Positions 25,438 to 34,333 of a DNA stretch of 64,000 bases are shown piece after piece (positions within the stretch are counted from its first letter, which is position 1; each line of letters begins with the position of its first letter). The DNA comes from Streptomonospora sp. PA3 (lineage in GTDB: Bacteria > Actinomycetota > Actinomycetes > Streptosporangiales > Streptosporangiaceae): NCBI RefSeq assembly GCF_009728995.1, contig NZ_VTZW01000009.1, positions 677,644 through 741,643 on the forward strand, in the 5' to 3' direction. The position numbers were made by a program, and so were the translations under genes. The notes under the pieces were generated by a model. The model did no database searches. It was not told the DNA's origin and saw nothing but the letters and a program-made list of their open reading frames with translations.

Positions 25438-26079
25438 TTGAGCATCAGCGCTCACGACACCGGGGCCGTCGGGAAGTCGCCGGAGGCCAGGCACCGCATT
25501 CTGGATGCGGCGGCCGAGGCGTTCATGCGGCGCGGCTTCGCCGGCACCACGCTCGATGACATCGCCGACCAGGTAGGGGCCACCAAAGGGCTGATCTACT
25601 ACCACTTCCGGTCGAAGTTCGACGTGTTTCTGGCCGTGTACGAGGAGGGGATGCGCCGAGTCCGGGAACGCGTCGAGCCGCACGCGGCCGCCGGCGGCAG
25701 CGGGCGCGAGCGGCTGGAGGCGATGTCGCGCGCTCATCTCCTCAACCTCATGACGGACCTCGCCTACCACCACGTGGTCCACCAGGGAGTGCGCGCTCAG
25801 GACTCCGCGGAGCTGAAGATCCGCCAGCGCGACGCGCTGACCGCGCTCAACGAGCTCCGGCGCGACTACGAGCGCATGTTCCGCGGTGTCCTGGCCGAGG
25901 GCATGGCGGACGGCTCGCTCCGGGCGGTCGACGGATCCCTGGCCGCCCGGACCCTGCTGAGCAGTCTGAACGCCGTTGACATCTGGTACCGCAAGATCGA
26001 GGGCCAGCCCGCCGCGGAGATCGAGGACCTGGCCGACCGGATCGTCGACCTGCTCATCGCGGGCATGGCGGCCGAGTAG
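25438..26079 (+). CDS. TetR/AcrR family regulator
   Basis: 213 residues with a TetR DNA-binding domain (ARHRILDAAAEAFMRRGFAG, TTLDDIADQVGATKGLIYYH, FRSK) and a C-terminal helical domain resembling regulators of fatty-acid or aromatic-acid genes. The TTG start is chosen because a strong GAGGAGGAG lies six bases upstream; an in-frame ATG 45 bases earlier lacks one. Divergent from the symporter-esterase unit, it probably represses that unit through the palindrome at 25323-25341. Inducer unknown, perhaps the transported acid. Confidence 0.87.
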   Translation: MSISAHDTGAVGKSPEARHRILDAAAEAFMRRGFAGTTLDDIADQVGATKGLIYYHFRSKFDVFLAVYEEGMRRVRERVEPHAAAGGSGRERLEAMSRAHLLNLMTDLAYHHVVHQGVRAQDSAELKIRQRDALTALNELRRDYERMFRGVLAEGMADGSLRAVDGSLAARTLLSSLNAVDIWYRKIEGQPAAEIEDLADRIVDLLIAGMAAE

Positions 26080-26184
26080 GCCGGGTGCCGTTCTGCCGGT
26101 TCCCGCGACCGACGCTCCGTGCCTCGGGGGTGACTCGGTGCGTTCGCTCCCCTTGACCCTCCGATAGCGCCGTGGTCTACTCAA

Positions 26185-26234
26185 CCGAACGTTTCCGGAA
26201 GGGGGCGGGCCGTAGTCGAATGTTAGCGCTCACA
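26185..26234 (+). promoter_or_regulatory. Two stacked operator-like elements before the first GH62 gene
   Basis: CCGAACGTTTCCGGAAG (26185-26201) is followed 19 bases later by TGTTAGCGCTCACA (26221-26234), a near-palindrome of LacI-family type. Both elements recur before the second GH62 gene (28081-28098 and 28214-28227), so they are probably real sites for one or two common regulators. The remaining part of the 315-bp gap between the TetR and GH62 genes shows nothing else recognisable. AAGGA precedes the GH62 ATG. Confidence 0.55.
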
Positions 26235-26394
26235 TCCAGCCGGACGGCCGGTTCCCTCCGATCCGTTTCCGCATCGGCAGACATCGGCGCAGGGCCGCGC
26301 AGGTCGGCGGACCGGCGGTGGTGGCCGATCGCCGTGTTCCCTACGGCCGCCGACGCCGCAGTCGGCGGACATCCCCCAACCGGCAAGGAACATC

Positions 26395-27798
26395 ATGACT
26401 GCAGTAGTGAAAAGAGGCCTCGCCCTCGCGGCGTCGGTCCTCCTGTTCACGCTGGGACTGGCGACCGCGGCGCAGGCCGCGCCGGGCGGTCTGCCCTCCA
26501 GCTTCGAGTGGTCCTCCAGCGGCGTGCTGGTCAGCCCTCAGCCCGACGCCCAGCACGACATCGTCTCCATCAAGGACCCCACGGTGGTCCGGCACGACGG
26601 CAAGTGGCACGTCTTCGCCACCGTCGCCGACACCAGCGGCGGCTGGAACCTCACGTACCTGAGCTTCACCGACTGGGACGAGGCGGACACCGCCGAGCAG
26701 CACCACCTGGACACCACCGCCATCGGCGAGGGCTACCGCGCCGCGCCGCAGGTCTTCTACTTCGAGCCTGAGCAGCGGTGGTACCTGGTGTTCCAGACCG
26801 GGGTGCCGTCCTACTCCACCACCACCGACATCAGCGACCCCGACAGCTGGTCGGCGCCGCGCAACTTCCAGGAGGAGATGCCGCCGATCATCGCCGACAA
26901 CATCGGCGACGGCTACTGGGTGGACTTCTGGGTCACCTGCGACGCCGCCATGTGCTACCTGTTCTCCTCCGACGACAACGGCCACCTCTACCGGGCCGAA
27001 ACCAGCGTCGCGGAGTTCCCCAACGGCTTCTCCAACACGCAGATCGCGCTGGAGGACGATCGCAACGACCTGTTCGAGGCCTCCAACGTCTACCGCGTCA
27101 AGGGCTCGGACACCTACCTGCTGATCGTGGAGGCCATCGGGGCCGAGGGCCGGCGCTATTTCCGCTCCTGGACCTCCGACTCCATCGACGGGTCCTGGAC
27201 CCCGCTCGCCGCGACCGAGAGCGAACCCTTCGCCGGCGCGGCCAACGTCACCTTCCCGTCGGGCCGGTGGACCGAGGACATCAGCCACGGCGAGATGCTC
27301 CGCGCGGGCGTGGACCAGACCATGCGGATCGACCCCTGCGACATGCGCTACCTGTACCAGGGCATGGACCCCTCGGCCGGCGGCGAGTACTCGCAGCTTC
27401 CGTGGCGGCTGGGCCTGCTCACCCAGACGAACTCGCCCTGCGACTCCGACGACCCCGACCCCGACCCGGACCCCGACCCGGACCCCGGGGACCCGGCGGC
27501 CCGGTGCGAGGCCGACTTCCGGGTCGCCAACGACTGGGGCAGCGGATTCCAGGCCGAGGTCACGGTGCGCAACGCCGGCGACGCCGCGATCGACGGCTGG
27601 CAGGTGAGCTGGCCCGCGGCCGGGTGGTCGGTCGACAGCCTCTGGAACGGTTCGCTGACCGCCGACGGCTCGACGGTCACCGTCGACAATGCGTCGTGGA
27701 ACGGCCGGATCGAGCCCGGCTCGTCGGCGTCGTTCGGCTTCACCGCCACCGGAACCTCCGCGGTCCCCGAAACCGCCTGCACCGCCGAAACCGGGTAG
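26395..27798 (+). CDS. Secreted GH62 alpha-L-arabinofuranosidase with C-terminal CBM2
   Basis: 467 residues. Signal peptide 1-28 ends AAQA. The GH62 five-bladed propeller spans about 36-345 and shows FEWSSSGVLVSP, with the base Asp61 in SIKDPTVV, Asp177 in GYWVDFWV and the acid Glu228 in DLFEASNVY. An acidic (Asp-Pro)n linker at about 352-364 leads to a CBM2 cellulose/xylan-binding module (about 371-462; ADFRVANDWGSGFQAEVTV, SFGFTATG). The enzyme should remove arabinofuranosyl side groups from arabinoxylan outside the cell while CBM2 holds it on the substrate. LacI-type sites lie upstream, and a hairpin and a relic gene downstream. Confidence 0.93.
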   Translation: MTAVVKRGLALAASVLLFTLGLATAAQAAPGGLPSSFEWSSSGVLVSPQPDAQHDIVSIKDPTVVRHDGKWHVFATVADTSGGWNLTYLSFTDWDEADTAEQHHLDTTAIGEGYRAAPQVFYFEPEQRWYLVFQTGVPSYSTTTDISDPDSWSAPRNFQEEMPPIIADNIGDGYWVDFWVTCDAAMCYLFSSDDNGHLYRAETSVAEFPNGFSNTQIALEDDRNDLFEASNVYRVKGSDTYLLIVEAIGAEGRRYFRSWTSDSIDGSWTPLAATESEPFAGAANVTFPSGRWTEDISHGEMLRAGVDQTMRIDPCDMRYLYQGMDPSAGGEYSQLPWRLGLLTQTNSPCDSDDPDPDPDPDPDPGDPAARCEADFRVANDWGSGFQAEVTVRNAGDAAIDGWQVSWPAAGWSVDSLWNGSLTADGSTVTVDNASWNGRIEPGSSASFGFTATGTSAVPETACTAETG

Positions 27799-27839
27799 CG
27801 GCCCGGACGGCCGGTGCTCCAGCGAGCCGCTGATCAGCC

Positions 27840-27874
27840 GGCCCGGGGGCCGGGCGCGAACCGGCCCCCGGGCC
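27840..27874 (+). terminator. Hairpin terminator after the first GH62 gene
   Basis: Arms GGCCCGGGGGCCGG and CCGGCCCCCGGGCC form a 14-bp perfect stem with a 7-nt loop, 41 bases after the GH62 stop. It occupies the same position relative to the relic CBM35 end as the stronger terminator after the second GH62 does to the intact CBM35 gene. Confidence 0.65.
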
Positions 27875-27892
27875 CCGTTCGGCGGCGGGCGA

Positions 27893-27990
27893 TCACGACA
27901 GCGTGATGCTGTCCGGTTCCGCGTATCCGGTGCCGCCCGGGCGGTTCGGGGTGCCCTTGGCCAACCGGACGACGCCCAAACCCGACTCGG
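27893..27990 (-). pseudogene. Relic C-terminus of a CBM35-type glycosidase gene
   Basis: Read on the minus strand this stretch ends with VVRLAKGTPNRPGGTGYAEP followed by DSITLS and a stop. That is almost the same as the C-terminus of the intact GH39-like/CBM35 protein encoded at 30007-31722 (VIRLAKGSPN..GGTGYAEL, DSITLS). Upstream of about 27990 the similarity stops and no catalytic domain is present. It is therefore the surviving tail of a deleted paralogue, convergent with the first GH62 gene just as the intact copy is convergent with the second. Not expected to be functional. Confidence 0.8.
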
Positions 27991-28080
27991 TCCGCGCGAT
28001 CTGCGGCGGTCGAGCTGAATGTTTTGGGTGGCACCGAGAACTGTGCCACCAGGTGTTTCGACCGACGAACTCCCCAAGTT

Positions 28081-28227
28081 CCGAAAAGTTTCCGGAAGTC
28101 GCTTGACTTCGGACGTGTTGTCGCTCACATTCAACGGCAAAGGCAACAACCTTTCTGACTCTCCGGGCGGGCCTGTCGTATCGGAACTTTGTCAGGTGCG
28201 CCGGGCCGCCAAATGTTAGCGCTAACA
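28081..28227 (+). promoter_or_regulatory. Operator-rich promoter region of the second GH62 gene
   Basis: Three elements stand in order. CCGAAAAGTTTCCGGAAG (28081-28098) contains a GAAA/TTTC dyad of the kind linked to xylanase control in Streptomyces. TGTTGTCGCTCACA (28116-28129) is a 12-of-14 match to the LacI-type site before the first GH62 gene. TGTTAGCGCTAACA (28214-28227) is a perfect palindrome. A TTGACT at 28103-28108 could serve as a -35 box. The 499-bp gap between the GH62 genes otherwise holds the terminator and relic described separately. Confidence 0.6.
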
Positions 28228-28297
28228 ATCGCGGGTTCAGGGCTCACGATGCGCCCCTCGGGCGGACCGTGCAGCTCCGGCCCCTGGAGGAAGGACC

Positions 28298-29809
28298 ATG
28301 TCTACGTTGAGTAAGTCTCCGATCGCGCCGTCCTTGCGGCTGCGAGGGTGGTTCCTGCGAGTCGTCATCGCCGGCGTGATGGCCATGGTGGTCGGCGGTG
28401 CCGGCGCCGCGGTCGTACCGACGCCCGCCGCGGCGGCGACCGTCGACACGAACGCGTGGTACGTGCTGGTGAACCGCGAAAGCGGCAAGGCGCTGGACGT
28501 GTACAACCTGGCCACCGACAACGGCGCGCGGATCGCCCAGTGGCCCCGGAACGACCAGCACCAGCAGCAGTGGCGGTTCGTCGACTCCGGCAACGGCTAC
28601 TACCGGGTGGAATCACGGCACTCGGGCAAGGTGCTGGACGTCTACAACTGGTCGACCGCCAACGGGGCGGGCATCGTCCAATGGACCGACTACAACCAGG
28701 CCAACCAGCAGTTCCGGTTGGCAGACTCGCCCGACGGCCACATCCGGTTGATCAACCGGCACAGCGGCAAGGCCGTCGAGGTCGAGGGCGCCTCGCACGC
28801 CGACGGTGCCGACATCGTTCAGGGCGACGACTCGGGTGCCGCCCACCAGCAGTGGCGACTCGTCCGCGTGGACGGCGACGAGGGGTCGGACGGCAACACG
28901 TGCGCTCTTCCATCGACGTACAACTGGACCTCGACCGGCCCGCTGGCCCAGCCGAGGCAGGGATGGGCTTCGCTCAAGGACTTCACGCACGCCCGCTACA
29001 ACGGACAGCACCTCGTCTATGCGACGAATCATGACACGGGATCGTCCTGGGGCTCGATGAACTTCGACCTCTTCAACGACTGGTCCGGCATGGACTCGGC
29101 CAACCAGAACCCCATGCCCTTCTCCGCCGTCGCACCGACGCTCTTCTACTTCGCCCCCCGCGACATCTGGGTGCTCGCCTACCAGTGGGGCCGATCCGCC
29201 TTCTCCTACCGGACGTCGACGAATCCGGCCGACGTGAACAGCTGGTCGCAGGAGCAGCCCCTGTTCGAGGGAAGCATCGCCGACTCCTCCACAGGCCCCA
29301 TCGATCAGGCGCTCATCGGCGACAGCACCCACATGTACCTGTTCTTCGCCGGAGACAACGGCAGGATCTACCGGAGCAGCATGCCCATCGGCGACTTCCC
29401 GGGCAGCTTCGGCTCGACCACGACGACGATCATGTCCGAGGGCACCTATGACCTGTTCGAAGCGGTGCAGGTCTACAACGTCGAGGGCCAGGACCAGTAC
29501 CTCATGATCGTCGAAGCGATCGGCGCGCAAGGAGACCGCTACTTCCGCTCGTTCACAGCCGACAGCCTGGACGGCACGTGGACACCGCAGGCCACCACCG
29601 AAAGCAACCCCTTCGCCGGTCAGGCCAACAGCGGGGCCACCTGGACCGACGACATCAGCCACGGCGAACTGATCCGCACCAACCCCGACCAGACCATGTC
29701 CATCGATGCCTGCAACATGCAGTTCCTCTACCAGGGGCGCTCCCCCGACTCAGGTGGCGACTACGGCCTTCTGCCGTATCGGCCCGGTCTGCTGACACTG
29801 CAGCGCTGA
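28298..29809 (+). CDS. Secreted GH62 alpha-L-arabinofuranosidase with N-terminal CBM13
   Basis: 503 residues. A long signal sequence runs to about residue 47. A ricin-type beta-trefoil (CBM13) follows at about 52-190, with the three QxW-type repeats QQQWRF, NQQFRL and HQQWRL and repeated [18 protein letters not shown] loops. The GH62 domain spans about 205-500, with Asp228 in SLKDFT, Asp336 in GPIDQAL and Glu388 in [10 protein letters not shown]. It should debranch arabinoxylan like its neighbour, but with xylan/galactose-type binding through CBM13. Its promoter shares sites with the first GH62 gene, so both should be co-induced. Confidence 0.93.
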   Translation: MSTLSKSPIAPSLRLRGWFLRVVIAGVMAMVVGGAGAAVVPTPAAAATVDTNAWYVLVNRESGKALDVYNLATDNGARIAQWPRNDQHQQQWRFVDSGNGYYRVESRHSGKVLDVYNWSTANGAGIVQWTDYNQANQQFRLADSPDGHIRLINRHSGKAVEVEGASHADGADIVQGDDSGAAHQQWRLVRVDGDEGSDGNTCALPSTYNWTSTGPLAQPRQGWASLKDFTHARYNGQHLVYATNHDTGSSWGSMNFDLFNDWSGMDSANQNPMPFSAVAPTLFYFAPRDIWVLAYQWGRSAFSYRTSTNPADVNSWSQEQPLFEGSIADSSTGPIDQALIGDSTHMYLFFAGDNGRIYRSSMPIGDFPGSFGSTTTTIMSEGTYDLFEAVQVYNVEGQDQYLMIVEAIGAQGDRYFRSFTADSLDGTWTPQATTESNPFAGQANSGATWTDDISHGELIRTNPDQTMSIDACNMQFLYQGRSPDSGGDYGLLPYRPGLLTLQR

Positions 29810-29960
29810 CAGGCCGTGTCGCACCGCTCGCCGCGACGCGGGCGGAGGGCGATGACGCCGCTTCCGAGGACACGGACGCCTCGAAACGGCAAGCCGCCGA
29901 CGGGTAGGGGTCGGGTGCCGGACCGGCCGGACCAGACCGCTTCTCATCCCATCGCCGGCC

Positions 29961-29995
29961 GGGGGCCGGGCCCGCGCGGGCCCGGCCCCCTTTTT
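29961..29995 (+). terminator. Strong rho-independent terminator
   Basis: A perfect 15-bp self-complementary pair (GGGGGCCGGGCCCGC and its complement, 29961-29990) is followed directly by TTTTT. It ends the second GH62 transcript and may also act on the convergent CBM35 gene. Confidence 0.8.
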
Positions 29996-30006
29996 CGAGT
30001 GGGCGG

Positions 30007-31722
30007 TCAGGACAGCGTGATGCTGTCCAGCTCGGCGTATCCGGTGCCGCCGCCGAAGTTGGGCGAGCCCTTGGCCAGCCGGATGACGTTGTAGCCCTGC
30101 TCCAGCGAGACGGTCACGTCGGTGGTGGCGAACTCGCCCCAGCCCGCGGTGGGTGCGTAGGAGACGGTGGACCACGCCCCGCCGTTGTAGGCCAGTCCGT
30201 GGGTGGAGGTCGCCCCGGTGCCGTTGGCGTAGCGGATGGTCATCGTGTAGTCGCGGCTCTCGGGCACGTTCACGGTGAAGTCCACGAAGGAGTCCGAGCG
30301 CATGTCGGCGTCCCCGTCGATCCGGCCGACGTAGTACCCGTTGGAGGCCCCTCCCGAGGAGAGGGTCTCGGCGTTGGCGACCGTGGCGTTCTCGGCCTCG
30401 TAGACCTGCTGCCAGGACGTCGTGGGACCGCCTTCGGGGGTGACCAGGAGCTGGTAGGCGCCCTCGGCGTTCATGTCGTCGACCGGGACGGTGATCGAGC
30501 CGCCGTCGACCCGCATCGTCGTGTCGGTCACCAGGGTGGGGGCCGGCACGTGGGTGTGCCGGCCCGAGCCCGGCGTGTAGCGGACCTGCACGTCGACCCG
30601 CGGGCCGAACGAGCCGAGTCCCTCGACCCGGACGGTGTTGTCGCCCCAGTCCCCGCCGAACACCGTGTTGACGATCTGCCTGCTGGAGTCGTAGGAGGCG
30701 ACGCCGTCGATCCAGCTCTCCGGCGTGGTCTCGACGACGGTGCCGGTCATGGCCCCATACCAGCGGTACACCCAGTACGACGCGGTAGGCCGGTCGTCCA
30801 GGGTGAACAGCCCGTCGAACGTGCCGGCCTCGTACCAGAACGCGCGGTGGGCCTCGCGCGCGCCGTGGCGCTCGAACACGCTGATCCAGTGCACGGCCAC
30901 GCTGGGGATGTCCATCTGGTTCCTGCTGTTGTACTCGTTGATCGCGATGGGGCGCGGCGAGACGCCCAGCTGCTCCTCGATCGCCCGGTAGTCGGCGACG
31001 TGGTCGTCGAAGGAGTCCCAGTCCATGTCGCCCAGCTCGTGCCAGACGATGACATCGGGCAGGGTGCCGGTGTCGCGGGCGTGCCGCATGAACTCCAGCA
31101 TCCGGTCGTGGTCGTAGGTCGCCCAGCTGGGGCCGACGATGGGGGTGACGCCGTCCCGGGACCGCACGAGCCGGTAGGTGCGGGTCCAGCCGTCGAGGAA
31201 GGAGCCGGCCGCCTCGGTGTCCCAGGTCCAGTCGGGTTCGTTCCACAGTTCGTAGCCGTGGATGTTGGTGGTGCCGGTCGCGGCCAGCCGCTTGTCGACG
31301 ATCGTGGTGACCTTCTGCTCCCAGTCGCTCCAGCCCTCCCACTGGTAGGGGAAGGAGGGGTAGATGTCCGGGAGGCGGATGAACTGCTTGGCGCCGGCCT
31401 GCGTGATGTTGCGGCCCACTTCGAGGGCGCCGCAGCACGGTTCGGTGGCGCCGTTGGGGAGGTGGGTGGTGCCGGGCGGGGGCTGGGTGAAGCTCGTGGG
31501 GTTCAGCGGCAGCAGCATGTCGGTGCTCGGCTGCGTGTCGGAGCCGACGCCGTAGAGGCCGCCCGAGGCGACCTGGGTCGCCGGGCGCACGACCTGGCCC
31601 ACGTCGACGGTCAGGGTCAGGCCCGCGGCGGAGGCCGGGGCCGCCGGACCGGCCGTGACGGTGCCGGCGGCGAGGGCGAGGACGGACAGGCGGGTCAGCG
31701 TTCGATGGGCGGTGCGACGCAT
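30007..31722 (-). CDS. Secreted GH39-like glycoside hydrolase with C-terminal CBM35
   Basis: 571 residues. The signal peptide runs to about residue 33 (AAPASAA). The catalytic TIM barrel spans about 35-330, with the clan-A acid/base in YELWNEPDW (Glu162) and a likely nucleophile in AINEYNS (Glu263). A beta-sandwich follows, then a CBM6/35 module at about 438-571 (YEAENATVANAETL...DSITLS). GH39 and relatives include beta-xylosidases and arabinosidases, so action on hemicellulose side chains is likely; the exact linkage is unclear. ATG is chosen for its AAGGAG site seven bases upstream. It diverges from the LacI gene across two perfect operators. Confidence 0.78.
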   Translation of the reverse strand: MRRTAHRTLTRLSVLALAAGTVTAGPAAPASAAGLTLTVDVGQVVRPATQVASGGLYGVGSDTQPSTDMLLPLNPTSFTQPPPGTTHLPNGATEPCCGALEVGRNITQAGAKQFIRLPDIYPSFPYQWEGWSDWEQKVTTIVDKRLAATGTTNIHGYELWNEPDWTWDTEAAGSFLDGWTRTYRLVRSRDGVTPIVGPSWATYDHDRMLEFMRHARDTGTLPDVIVWHELGDMDWDSFDDHVADYRAIEEQLGVSPRPIAINEYNSRNQMDIPSVAVHWISVFERHGAREAHRAFWYEAGTFDGLFTLDDRPTASYWVYRWYGAMTGTVVETTPESWIDGVASYDSSRQIVNTVFGGDWGDNTVRVEGLGSFGPRVDVQVRYTPGSGRHTHVPAPTLVTDTTMRVDGGSITVPVDDMNAEGAYQLLVTPEGGPTTSWQQVYEAENATVANAETLSSGGASNGYYVGRIDGDADMRSDSFVDFTVNVPESRDYTMTIRYANGTGATSTHGLAYNGGAWSTVSYAPTAGWGEFATTDVTVSLEQGYNVIRLAKGSPNFGGGTGYAELDSITLS

Positions 31723-31791
31723 GGTGTGACTCCTTGCCGGACGTTGTGTCGCATTGCTGTGACTCCCCGTATGCAATCCCCGTACTGGAAA

Positions 31792-31944
31792 CGAACCGGT
31801 TCGACGAATCCTGTCGGCCGCAGACGCTAGTTTCGAACGCTGTTCGCCACAAGCCCTCTTCTGCTCCGAGGTTTTTATCAGGGGAAATGTGTCTGTGCAG
31901 GGTTTACGTCCGTGGCGCGCACGGTTAAGGTTCGAACCGGTTCG
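31792..31944. promoter_or_regulatory. Paired CGAACCGGTTCG operators between GH39-like and LacI genes
   Basis: The perfect 12-bp palindrome CGAACCGGTTCG occurs at 31792-31803 and 31933-31944, 141 bases apart centre to centre. One copy lies near the start of each divergent gene. This is the standard layout for a LacI-family protein controlling itself and the divergent gene, possibly with looping. The palindrome differs from the TGTTAGCGCTAACA type before the GH62 genes, so a different regulator acts there. Confidence 0.75.
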
Positions 31945-31964
31945 CAGGAGCAAGGGAGTAAGCC

Positions 31965-32987
31965 ATGGTCACCATCGGGGACGTCGCCCACGCCGCGGGT
32001 GTGGCGCGCTCGACCGCCTCCTACGCCCTCAGCGGCAGGCGTGCCGTCTCCGACGAGGTGCGCGAGCGGGTCCGGCAGGCGGCGCGCGAGCTGGGCTATG
32101 CCCCCAACGCCGGAGCCCGCGCGCTGGCCACCTCCCAGACCAGGGTGATCGGGCTGCTCGCGCAGTTCATGCCCGACGAGTTCGCGCCGGCCATGCTGCA
32201 GTACATCCAGGGCGTCGCGAACACCGCTCGCGACTCCGGGTACGACATCCTGCTCAGCTCGGATCCGGAGGGGCCCGCGGCGCTCAAACGCATCACCGAC
32301 TCGCGCATGGTCGACGGCGTCGTCCTGCTCAACGTCGCCGAGCACGACGACCGCCTGCCCGTGCTGCGTGCCGCGCCCCAGCCCGGCGCGCTCGTGGGCC
32401 TGCCCGGCGACTGCACCGGCGTGGACGTGTTCGACCTGGACTTCGAGGAGTCGGGCCGGACCATGGTCGCCCACCTGCACGCCCGCGGACACCGCGAACT
32501 CATCCTCGTCTCGCAACCCGAGCACGTCATCGAGCGCGGCGGAGCCTACGTCTGGCGCCTGCAGAACGCGGCGCTGGAGACCGCCGCCGCCCGCGGCATC
32601 ACCCTGCACGCGGTCTTCGGCTCCTCGGCCCAGCCCGAGATCGGGCGCGAGCTGCACGCCCTGCTGGACGCCCATCCGCACGCCACGGGCCTGCTGCTGA
32701 ACAACGAGGCCGCCGCGGCGGCCCTGCCCACCGTTCTGCACGAACGGAACCTGTCGGCACCCGACGACCTGTCGGTGATCGGGCGCTACTCCGACGAGTT
32801 CGCCCGGACCTTCTCGCTGCCGTTCTCCTCGATCGAGAGCGCCCCCGACCGGCTCGGGCGCATGGCCGTGCGCCAGCTCGTGCGCCGCATCGAGGGGGAG
32901 GTCGCCGCCGACGCCCCCTACGTGGTGCGGTTCGTCTCGCCGGATCTGGTGGACCGGGGCAGCACCGCCCCGCCGCCCGCGGACTGA
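31965..32987 (+). CDS. LacI family transcriptional regulator
   Basis: 340 residues: the LacI helix-turn-helix and hinge at 1-60 (TIGDVAHAAGVARSTASYAL, SGRRAVSDEVRERV, LGYAPNAGARALATSQT) followed by a periplasmic-binding-protein-like sugar domain with FSSIESAPDRLGRMAVRQLV near the end. It should repress the divergent GH39-like gene and the importer/GH127 operon until an arabinoside or similar sugar binds. The two CGAACCGGTTCG palindromes just upstream are its probable operators. The binding-protein gene begins 60 bases downstream, so it may be the first gene of the transport operon. Confidence 0.92.
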   Translation: MVTIGDVAHAAGVARSTASYALSGRRAVSDEVRERVRQAARELGYAPNAGARALATSQTRVIGLLAQFMPDEFAPAMLQYIQGVANTARDSGYDILLSSDPEGPAALKRITDSRMVDGVVLLNVAEHDDRLPVLRAAPQPGALVGLPGDCTGVDVFDLDFEESGRTMVAHLHARGHRELILVSQPEHVIERGGAYVWRLQNAALETAAARGITLHAVFGSSAQPEIGRELHALLDAHPHATGLLLNNEAAAAALPTVLHERNLSAPDDLSVIGRYSDEFARTFSLPFSSIESAPDRLGRMAVRQLVRRIEGEVAADAPYVVRFVSPDLVDRGSTAPPPAD

Positions 32988-33047
32988 CCGCGCCTGTTCC
33001 CGGGCGGCCGCGCCGCCGCCGGGATTCGTTCAGGAAGGAACCCCCCC

Positions 33048-34316
33048 ATGCACCACACCAGACGCACACCCGCCGCCCGCACCGTGTCGGCGGGCATCGT
33101 CGCCGCATCGGTCGTGCTGGCCACCGCGTGCTCCTCGGGCGGCGGCGCCGGCGCCGCCGGCGGCCAGGACGCCGAAACCTACACCTGGTGGGACCCCTAC
33201 CCGCAGCACACCGAGGGTTCCGCCTGGGCCGAGCGCGTCAGCGCCTGCGGCGAGAAGGCCGGCGTGCAGATCAAGCGCACGCCCTCCGACACGACCGACT
33301 TGACCAACCGGGCGCTGCTGGCCGCCCAGGAGGGCACGAGCCCCGACATCATCCTGCTCGACAACCCCGCGGTGCCCACGCTGGCCGACACCGGCATGCT
33401 CGCCACCGTCGGCGAACTCGGCCTGGAGGTGGGCGAGGTCGACGAGAACCTCCTGGCGCCGGGCGTCGTGGACGGCAAGACCTACGGCATCCCGATCGGC
33501 GCCAACACGCTGGCCATCTACTACAACGCCGAGATCCTCCAGGACGCCGGCGTCGACCCCGAGTCGGTCACCGACTGGGCGTCGCTGACGGAGGCGCTGG
33601 ACAAGGTCACCGGCAACGGCGACAAGGGCATCACCTTCGCCGCCATCGGCACCGAGGAGGGCTCCTTCCAGTTCCTCCCGTGGTTCTGGGGCTCCGGAGC
33701 CGACCTGCGCGACCTCGACTCGCCCGATGCGGTCGAGGCGCTGGAGCTGTGGAACGGCTGGCTGAAGAAGGGCTACGCCCCCGACTCGGTGCTGACCAAC
33801 TCCCAGAACACGACCTGGGAGGAGTTCCTGACCGGCGAGTTCGCCTTCGGCGTCAACGGCACCTGGCAGGTCAACAGCGCCGCCGAGGCCGGTTTCGAGA
33901 CCGGCGTCATCCAGATCCCGGCCCAGGACGGGGGAGTGGCCCCCGCGCCCACCGGCGGCGAGTTCATCGTCGCCCCGCTGCAGACGGAGTCCGACCGCTA
34001 CGACGTCACCCGTCAGATCGTGGAGTGCATGACCACGCCCAAGGGCTTCGTCGAGACCGCCACCACGTTCGCCTACTACATACCGCCGACGGCCGAGGGC
34101 CAGGAGGCGCTGCTGGAGCAGGAGCCCGACCTCGAACCGTGGGTCCAGGCGGTGCGCGACGCCAAGGGCCGCACGAGCGACAACCTCGGCACCGACTACC
34201 CGAAGATCTCCGAGCCGCTGTGGACCGCGGTGCAGAAGGCGCTGTCCGGGTCGGCCGCACCCGCCGAGGCCCTCAAGCAGGCCCAGGCCGACGCCCAGGC
34301 CGCGACCGGCGAGTGA
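33048..34316 (+). CDS. ABC transporter solute-binding lipoprotein, carbohydrate family 1
   Basis: 422 residues. The N-terminus ends in VVLATAC, with Cys28 as the lipidated cysteine. The mature sequence has family-1 features (TYTWWDPYPQHTEGSAWAER, NTLAIYYNAEILQDAGVDP, FLTGEFAFGVNGTWQV). It should capture arabino-oligosaccharides or related plant sugars released by the secreted enzymes. It has a good AAGGAA ribosome binding site and heads an operon with two permeases and a GH127 enzyme. No ATPase is present. Confidence 0.9.
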   Translation: MHHTRRTPAARTVSAGIVAASVVLATACSSGGGAGAAGGQDAETYTWWDPYPQHTEGSAWAERVSACGEKAGVQIKRTPSDTTDLTNRALLAAQEGTSPDIILLDNPAVPTLADTGMLATVGELGLEVGEVDENLLAPGVVDGKTYGIPIGANTLAIYYNAEILQDAGVDPESVTDWASLTEALDKVTGNGDKGITFAAIGTEEGSFQFLPWFWGSGADLRDLDSPDAVEALELWNGWLKKGYAPDSVLTNSQNTTWEEFLTGEFAFGVNGTWQVNSAAEAGFETGVIQIPAQDGGVAPAPTGGEFIVAPLQTESDRYDVTRQIVECMTTPKGFVETATTFAYYIPPTAEGQEALLEQEPDLEPWVQAVRDAKGRTSDNLGTDYPKISEPLWTAVQKALSGSAAPAEALKQAQADAQAATGE

Positions 34317-34333
34317 CGAGGAGTCCTGCCCTC

